A stretch of 64,000 nt of DNA, from assembly GCF_025808395.1 (NCBI RefSeq), contig NZ_CP075524.1, positions 1,364,001-1,428,000 of the forward strand, in the 5' to 3' direction. This DNA is from Microcella sp. Its GTDB lineage: Bacteria; Actinomycetota; Actinomycetes; Actinomycetales; Microbacteriaceae. Below, one piece after another: positions 59,138 to 64,000 of the stretch; the first letter of the stretch is position 1; each line of letters begins with the position of its first letter. A program made the translations under genes and the position numbers. Below the pieces are notes generated by a model, which saw only the letters and a program-made list of their open reading frames with translations, was not told the DNA's origin and made no database searches.

Positions 59138-61998
59138 GAGAGGTCGCTCCTGTCAGCAAAGGCGGGTCGAGGCTCGAGCACCACGGTCGTGGTCTCGGCA
59201 GCGGTGTCAGAGCCGGGCTCACGACCCCACACCCGCACGACCGCGGGTGGCGCGAGCCGCTGCACGAGGGCGTCGGCGAGGTCGATATCGGCGGCGGTGA
59301 GGGCATCATCGCGATGGTCGAGCACGATCACGGCCGTGGCGTCGAGCGTCGCCACGGCAGCGAGCACGAGCGCGCGTCGGCGAGCGTCGAGCGAGACGAC
59401 CGGCGTCTCGGCATCGCGCACAGCACCCGCATCGAGTCCGAGCGCGTCGATCGTCGCGGCGAGTCGCGACACCCAGCGCCGTGAGCGCCTCGGCGCGCGC
59501 GGGTATCCGGCGGCGAGCGCCATGCGCTCGCTCACGAGCGCGCCGATCGACACGGTCGAGGCGAGCCGGTCGCCGCTCACGTCGACGAGCGTGACGCGTC
59601 GCGAAGCGCGCCCCGCCTCAGAGGGCAGCACCGCATCGGCTACGACAGCGCGCCCCGTGGTGATCGGAAGATACCCCGCCAGGGCGGCGCCCATGAGTCG
59701 ACGGGTCGCCGAGTCGCCGACGAGGTCGACGCGAGCACCCGCGGCGGCGACGAGGTCGAGCCGGGCATCCGACCCCGTGACGGTGACCGCCTCGGCGACG
59801 ATGACAGAGTTCTCGTGACTGTCGGCCCACGCACGGTGGTCGCGGTGGTGTCGCAGCTTCTCGCCCTCGACGTCGAGGTCGGGCAGCAGTCGGTCGAGCC
59901 ACCTCGGAAACCACCAGGCCGCGCGCCCGAACAGCGTCATGAGGGCCGGGCCGAGCGTCATGCGCACGACGAAGGCGTCGACCGCGATGCCGACGGCGAG
60001 CCCGAGCGCGATGGGCTTGATGAGCCCCGCGCCTTCTGGCACGAACGAGGCGAAGACGAAGAACATGATGAGCGCGGCGGCGGTGACCACGCGAGCACCG
60101 TTCGCGAAACCGTTGTCGATCGCGAGCCTCGCATCGTCGGTGCGCACGAACTCTTCGCGCATGCCAGACACCAAGAACACCTCGTAGTCCATCGCGAGGC
60201 CGAAGAGCACCGCCATCAGGATGATCGGCATGAAGCTCAGAATGGGGCCGGGTTCGGCGTGCAGCAGCTCGGCGCCCCACCCCCACTGGAAGACGGCCAC
60301 GGCTACTCCCATGCCCGTGCCGACCGAGAGCACGAATCCGAGCGCCGCCTTGACGGGTACGAGCACCGAGCGGAAGACCGCCATGAGCAGCATCACCGAG
60401 AGCCCGACGACCACGAGGCCGAACGGCACGAGCGCGTTCGTCAAGCGGGTCGAGATGTCGATGCCGACGGCGGTGACCCCGGTCACGGCGAGCGGCGTGC
60501 CGAACTCTGCCTCGAGCTCGGGTGCGAGCTCGCGCAGCTCGGCGACGACCACCTTGGTCTGCGGGTCATCGGGCGCCGTCTCAGGGGCGACCTGGAAGAT
60601 GGCTGTCTCGAGACCCGGTGACGGGATGCCCCGACTCACGCTCGCGACCCCCTCCACCTGCTCGAGCTCTGCCCTGATGGCCTCGAGGTCGTCGAGAATC
60701 TCGGTCGACTGGGTGATGTCGAGCGTCACCAGCAGCGGGCCGGCCGTGCCGGGGCCGAAGCCCTCGGCGATGAGGTCGTAGGCTTCGCGCTGCGTCGAGC
60801 CCGCCGGCTCGCTGCCGCCGTCTGGCAGGTTGAGGTCGAGCGACAGCGCCGGAATCGACAGCACCCCGAGCACGGCGACGACCGAGATGCTCGTGAGGAT
60901 CGGGCGCTTCATGACGCCGCGCACCCAGCGACGGCCCATCGTGGGCGCCGAGGTGTCGGTCGGGTGCGCGCGCTTCCAGGCGCGCGAACCGGGCTTCGGC
61001 GCGAGCTTCGCACCCGCGATGCCGAGCAGCGCTGGCAGCAGCGTGACAGCGCCGATGATGGCGATGAGCACGGCGAACGCGGCACCGACCCCCATCACCG
61101 AGAGAAAGGGAACCCCGACGACGAGCAGCCCGAGCAGCGCGATGATGACGGTGACTCCCGCGAAGACGACCGCGCTGCCTGCGGTGCCGACCGCGACGGC
61201 GGCCGACTCGGCGGCGTCCATGCCGCGCGCCAGCTGCCCTCGATGCCGAGACAAGATGAACAGGGCATAGTCGATGCCGACGGCGAGCCCGATCATGACC
61301 GCGAGCAGGGGCGCAGAGCTCGAGACCGGCAGCACCGAGGCGAGGGCGAGAATGCCGCCTACGACGGTGCCGACGCCGATGAGTGCGGTCGCCAGCGGCA
61401 TCCACGCCGGTCGAATCGACCCGAAGGTGATGATGAGCACTGCCCCGGCGAAGAGCACGCCGAGCACTTCGACGACGGTGAGACCCACCGTGGTCTCTTG
61501 AAAGACTTGGCCGCCGAACTCGACCCGCGGCTCGACAGTGTCTGCCGTGGCGACGAGAGCGTCGAGGGTCGCCTCGCTGACGTCGCGAGACGAGCCGATG
61601 AGCTGCACCCGGACGAGCGCGATCGACTCGTCGGCGCTCACCTGGCCGTCGGCGAACTCGTCGAAGGGGCCGAGCACCGACTCGACGCCGTCGACGGCGG
61701 CGATCTCGGCGACAAGCGCGTCGATCTCGTCGCGCACGGCCTCGTCGCTGATGAGCATGCCCTCGGGAGCCACCACGACGGCGTTCACGCTCGCGCCGGC
61801 GACGGCCGGAAAGAGCGCGTTCAACTGGTCGAGCGCGACCTGCGATTCTGTGCCGGGGATGCTGAAGGTCTCGTCTGTCTGCCCGCCCAGCCCGATTCCC
61901 GCACCGAGCGCCGCTGCGAACAGCACGAGCCAGGTGACGATGACGAGCCGCGCGCGGCGGTAGGCGTACCGGCCGAGCCGGTAGAGAAGCGTGGCCAT
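59134..61998 (-). CDS. MMPL transporter with degenerate ABC-ATPase-like C-terminal domain
   Basis: 954-aa protein. Residues 1-710 are an MMPL (RND-type) transporter with 12 membrane helices, two outside domains and proton-path stretches such as VGIDYALFILSRHR and GLAMDYEVFLVSGMREEF. Residues 711-954 (59134-59868) are cytosolic and follow the ABC ATPase plan. GARVDLVGDSATRRLMGAAL is at the Walker A place without the P-loop lysine, VSLDARRRALVLAAVATL at the LSGGQ place, and AVIVLDHRDDALT at Walker B with no catalytic glutamate. It is predicted not to hydrolyse ATP. Start MATLLYRLG (61996-61998). Confidence 0.88.
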   Translation of the reverse strand: MATLLYRLGRYAYRRARLVIVTWLVLFAAALGAGIGLGGQTDETFSIPGTESQVALDQLNALFPAVAGASVNAVVVAPEGMLISDEAVRDEIDALVAEIAAVDGVESVLGPFDEFADGQVSADESIALVRVQLIGSSRDVSEATLDALVATADTVEPRVEFGGQVFQETTVGLTVVEVLGVLFAGAVLIITFGSIRPAWMPLATALIGVGTVVGGILALASVLPVSSSAPLLAVMIGLAVGIDYALFILSRHRGQLARGMDAAESAAVAVGTAGSAVVFAGVTVIIALLGLLVVGVPFLSVMGVGAAFAVLIAIIGAVTLLPALLGIAGAKLAPKPGSRAWKRAHPTDTSAPTMGRRWVRGVMKRPILTSISVVAVLGVLSIPALSLDLNLPDGGSEPAGSTQREAYDLIAEGFGPGTAGPLLVTLDITQSTEILDDLEAIRAELEQVEGVASVSRGIPSPGLETAIFQVAPETAPDDPQTKVVVAELRELAPELEAEFGTPLAVTGVTAVGIDISTRLTNALVPFGLVVVGLSVMLLMAVFRSVLVPVKAALGFVLSVGTGMGVAVAVFQWGWGAELLHAEPGPILSFMPIILMAVLFGLAMDYEVFLVSGMREEFVRTDDARLAIDNGFANGARVVTAAALIMFFVFASFVPEGAGLIKPIALGLAVGIAVDAFVVRMTLGPALMTLFGRAAWWFPRWLDRLLPDLDVEGEKLRHHRDHRAWADSHENSVIVAEAVTVTGSDARLDLVAAAGARVDLVGDSATRRLMGAALAGYLPITTGRAVVADAVLPSEAGRASRRVTLVDVSGDRLASTVSIGALVSERMALAAGYPRAPRRSRRWVSRLAATIDALGLDAGAVRDAETPVVSLDARRRALVLAAVATLDATAVIVLDHRDDALTAADIDLADALVQRLAPPAVVRVWGREPGSDTAAETTTVVLEPRPAFADRSDLS

Positions 61999-62011
61999 CG
62001 AGAACGGCTCC

Positions 62012-62569
62012 TTAGCGAATGGTCGTGTCGGCGGGCACGAGCAAGTCGTGCAAGATCTCGAGCAGTGCAGAGCGCACCTCGTCGATCGGAATCTCGCCGT
62101 TGAGACCCAGTCGCTCGGCGGCCGCCAGGGTGTAGGCGACGCCACCGAATGCCACGCCGAAGCGCAGCTTGTCTTTCGTCGAACTGCTCGCGAGCCTGAA
62201 GAGCTCTGCCACTCGCAGCATGATCAGGGTTGCTCGGTGCATCACCGGCACATCGTCGAGGGTCGCGCCCTGGTTGATGACGAGGGGCACCACTTGGCGG
62301 TGCTGCAGCAGCAGGTCGACGAAGCGCTCGACGAAGTCTGAGCGACGCAGGCCGCCCGCGCTCTCGATGGTCTCGAGCAGGGTTTCGAGGTCATCGAGCG
62401 CGGGGCTGACGATGTCGGCGAGCAGCAGCTCTTTCGAGGCGAAGTGATACAAGACGCTCGCCTTCGAGGTGCCCGCGAGGTCGGCGATGCGCTGCAGCGA
62501 GGTCGCCGCATAGCCCGAGGTGGCGAACTCGGCGAGCGCTATGGCGCGAAGGTCATCGTGCAAGGGCAT
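62012..62569 (-). CDS. TetR-family repressor
   Basis: 185-aa TetR regulator. N-terminal HTH (about 3-50: AIALAEFATSGYAATSLQRI, SKASVLYHFASKELLLADI) and a helical ligand domain (about 60-180). Start ATG 62567-62569; GTG 62575 is an alternative. It is the first gene of the TetR-MMPL-YhgE run, 13 bp before the MMPL start. Two palindromes just upstream are its likely operators. Ligand unknown, perhaps the exported substrate. Confidence 0.88.
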   Translation of the reverse strand: MPLHDDLRAIALAEFATSGYAATSLQRIADLAGTSKASVLYHFASKELLLADIVSPALDDLETLLETIESAGGLRRSDFVERFVDLLLQHRQVVPLVINQGATLDDVPVMHRATLIMLRVAELFRLASSSTKDKLRFGVAFGGVAYTLAAAERLGLNGEIPIDEVRSALLEILHDLLVPADTTIR

Positions 62570-62583
62570 GCTCACACCGTAGT

Positions 62584-62616
62584 TGACCGATTGGTCAGTA
62601 TCTGGCCGATCGGTCA
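62584..62616. promoter_or_regulatory. two TetR operator-like palindromes
   Basis: TGACCGATTGGTCA (62584-62597) and TGGCCGATCGGTCA (62603-62616) are near-perfect 14-bp palindromes with centres 19 bp apart. They flank the AGATAC -10-like element of the tetR gene on the minus strand. Two TetR dimers could bind side by side and block the promoter. Confidence 0.75.
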
Positions 62617-62703
62617 GTTTCCTGGCGTGCTCTGGGAAGAGTCTCAGACTTCTGCGCCCCGCGCGCACAGCCGATACCGTTGACACTCGACACGGGAGGT
62701 CGC

Positions 62704-62901
62704 ATGCGCAAGTTTCTCTTCAACGGAGCGGTACTCGGTGCCGCCTTCTCGGCCATCGGAGTGATCAACCAGACTCGCACCGGTCCGCGCGACTGGCGCC
62801 TCGCCCTCATGTGGGTCAGCTGGGGCATCAGCGTCGCGATCGCCGTCGGCTCGGTCATCGAAGAGAGCCGCGAGACCGATTTGCTCGAGCTCGACGACTG
62901 A
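62704..62901 (+). CDS. small two-TM membrane protein, unknown
   Basis: 65-aa protein with two hydrophobic segments (about 5-22 and 35-53, MWVSWGISVAIAVGSVIEES) separated by a basic loop (NQTRTGPRDWR), ending in an acidic tail (TDLLELDD). No family recognised. GGGAGG lies 6 nt before the ATG (62704). -10-like TACCGT at 62675-62680. It is divergent from tetR and might share the operator region, though the distance is about 60 bp. Confidence 0.65.
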   Translation: MRKFLFNGAVLGAAFSAIGVINQTRTGPRDWRLALMWVSWGISVAIAVGSVIEESRETDLLELDD

Positions 62902-63016
62902 GCCGCGGCGACCCACCGCACCCCGACGGGGACCAACGGCCCTAGGCAGCGCCGCTGACACTGCCTAGCCTGGAAGAGCGCCGGCACCGAAGCCGCGCGC
63001 ACCTGGGGAGGGCCGC

Positions 63017-63892
63017 ATGAGCACAGCAGCTGCCGCCGCCCGCCCCGTCTTCTTCGTCTCAGACGGCACGGCCATCACCGCCGAGACCCTCGGCAGCGCC
63101 CTGCTCGTGAGCTTTCCCGGCGTGCCGCTCGACCGGCACACGATCCCCTTCGTCGACACCGCCGACGCCGCCGCCGAAGCGGTCGCCACGATCACCGACG
63201 CCGCCCACGCTGCGGCGACAGATGCCCCTCCCCTGGTGTTCACGACCATTCGCGACCTCGCGGTGCGGCAGCGAGTGGCGGCGGCCCCCGCGATCGTCAT
63301 CGATCTGCTCGGCGGCCACTTGCGCGAAGTCGAGGCAGCGCTCGGAGTCAGTGCGCAGCCCGGCCGCGGCACCGTGCACAGCCTCGGCGACCTCGACCGC
63401 TACCACGACCGCATGTGGGCGATCGAGTACGCCATCGAGCACGACGACGGCCAGAGCCTGCGCGCGCTCGACCGGGCGCAGGTGATTCTCATCGCACCCT
63501 CGCGGTGCGGCAAGACGCCGACCTCGATGTACCTCGCGCTGCAGCACGGCATCGTCGTCGCCAACTACCCCCTCACCGACGACGACCTGCCCGAGGGCAG
63601 GCTGCCGAGCGACGACCTGCCGCGGCCGCTGCGCCCCTACGCCGACCGGCTCTTCGGCCTCACTGCCAACCCGCAGCGGCTCGCCCAGGTGCGGGCGGCA
63701 CGCCGACCCGAGTCGACCTACTCATCACTCGCGCAGTGCACTCGAGAGGTGCGCTGGGCCGAAGACCTCTACCGCCGTCACGGTGTGCCCTCGCTCGACT
63801 CGACCGACCGCTCGGTCGAAGAGATGGCCGCCGTGATTCTTGCCAGCTTGCGTCGCCGAACGGCGAGCGAAAGAGAAGGAGCACAACGATGA
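63017..63892 (+). CDS. ppsR: PEP synthase regulatory kinase/pyrophosphorylase
   Basis: 291-aa DUF299 protein (PpsR type). It controls phosphoenolpyruvate synthase by ADP-dependent phosphorylation of a threonine and phosphate-dependent removal. Markers: FFVSDGTAITAETLGSALL at the N-terminus, the P-loop-like VILIAPSRCGKTPTSMYLAL (about 154-173), VVANYPLTDDDLP and the C-terminal STDRSVEEMAAVIL. GGGGAGGG precedes the ATG. It overlaps ppsA by 4 bp, which places the regulator next to its target. Confidence 0.93.
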   Translation: MSTAAAAARPVFFVSDGTAITAETLGSALLVSFPGVPLDRHTIPFVDTADAAAEAVATITDAAHAAATDAPPLVFTTIRDLAVRQRVAAAPAIVIDLLGGHLREVEAALGVSAQPGRGTVHSLGDLDRYHDRMWAIEYAIEHDDGQSLRALDRAQVILIAPSRCGKTPTSMYLALQHGIVVANYPLTDDDLPEGRLPSDDLPRPLRPYADRLFGLTANPQRLAQVRAARRPESTYSSLAQCTREVRWAEDLYRRHGVPSLDSTDRSVEEMAAVILASLRRRTASEREGAQR

Positions 63893-64000
63893 CCGCCAAC
63901 ATTCTCTGGTTCGACGAACTCGGCATGGGTGACGTCGCCCAGGTCGGAGGCAAGAACGCGTCGCTGGGCGAGATGGTCAGCAAGCTCGAACCGCTCGGCG
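63889..64000 (+). CDS. ppsA: phosphoenolpyruvate synthase (N-terminal start, cut by window)
   Basis: Only 37 residues are inside the window: start MTANILWFDELGMGDVAQ, then VGGKNASLGEM, the PEP-synthase N-terminal (PPDK_N) signature with the conserved GGKNASLGE. The enzyme converts pyruvate, ATP and water to PEP for gluconeogenesis. The ATGA overlap with ppsR and the PpsR function together make the identification secure despite the short length. Confidence 0.88.
   Translation, partial: MTANILWFDELGMGDVAQVGGKNASLGEMVSKLEPLG

Noticed and set aside
1..64000. tRNA, rRNA, insertion sequences, prophage genes
   Set aside because: No T-arm-like GGTTCGAATCC cloverleaf, rRNA core sequence, transposase motif or phage structural gene was seen on reading both strands.

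Overview
This 64 kb window is chromosomal DNA from a high-GC actinobacterium. I place it in Microbacteriaceae (Micrococcales) by inference. The evidence is strong G/C bias at third codon positions, many GTG starts, 4-bp ATGA gene overlaps, AdnAB in place of RecBCD, the actinobacterial families DUF3107, DUF3117 and DUF6458, and a mycobacterial-type SOS box. No rRNA, tRNA, CRISPR array, transposase or phage gene was found. Gene order repeatedly matches other actinobacteria: adnAB/DUF3107/ferritin-like/rhlE, mrp/DUF1003/MgtE_N-CBS/tatB/O-methyltransferase, dapE/dapD, fdxA/dapC, leuB/serA and ilvBNC.

Layout. 1-8 kb: AdnB (cut by the window edge) and AdnA recombination helicase-nucleases, DUF3107, a small membrane protein, a ferritin-like protein and a DEAD-box RNA helicase. 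8-13 kb: an MFS exporter, then an accessory patch (HepT/XRE-MntA toxin-antitoxin, a probable decayed gene, an orphan membrane-anchored protein), a PHP phosphoesterase and an EEP hydrolase. 13-24 kb: Xaa-Pro aminopeptidase, an SOS-controlled DUF222/HNH (13E12-type) protein, a magnesium cluster (MgtE plus a GSP17M-type protein, divergent from PRC-MgtE_N-CBS, DUF1003 and Mrp), a 36-residue membrane peptide opposite a LysR regulator, TatB, an O-methyltransferase and DUF3117. 24-42 kb: a membrane mannosyltransferase, then amino-acid biosynthesis: dapE/dapD, gltA, dapC, fdxA, ilvE, leuB, serA, ilvC, ilvN, ilvB and ilvD. 42-49 kb: a six-gene Mrp (Mnh) Na+/H+ antiporter operon with fused A and B subunits, reading straight into ilvD. 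49-51 kb: otsA-otsB for trehalose. 51-57 kb: a sugar isomerase-like gene and a gamma-glutamylation catabolic operon (GS-like ligase, amidohydrolase, aldehyde dehydrogenase, SDR) with a GntR regulator. 57-62.6 kb: a TetR-MMPL-YhgE/Pip operon. 62.7-64 kb: a small membrane protein, ppsR and the start of ppsA.

Most notable observations. (1) The MMPL transporter carries a C-terminal ABC-ATPase-like domain whose Walker A, signature and catalytic residues are all degraded. It is co-expressed with a YhgE/Pip ABC-2-type membrane protein and lies under a TetR gene with two operator-like palindromes. (2) An XRE-MNT/HepT toxin-antitoxin pair has a near-palindrome over its own -10. (3) A perfect LexA box lies inside the HNH promoter. 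(4) At least 19 genes have a -10 hexamer 6-9 nt before the start codon, indicating widespread leaderless transcription. (5) The 3' end of ilvD has foreign-looking codon usage. (6) Several inverted repeats and tandem repeats are unexplained.
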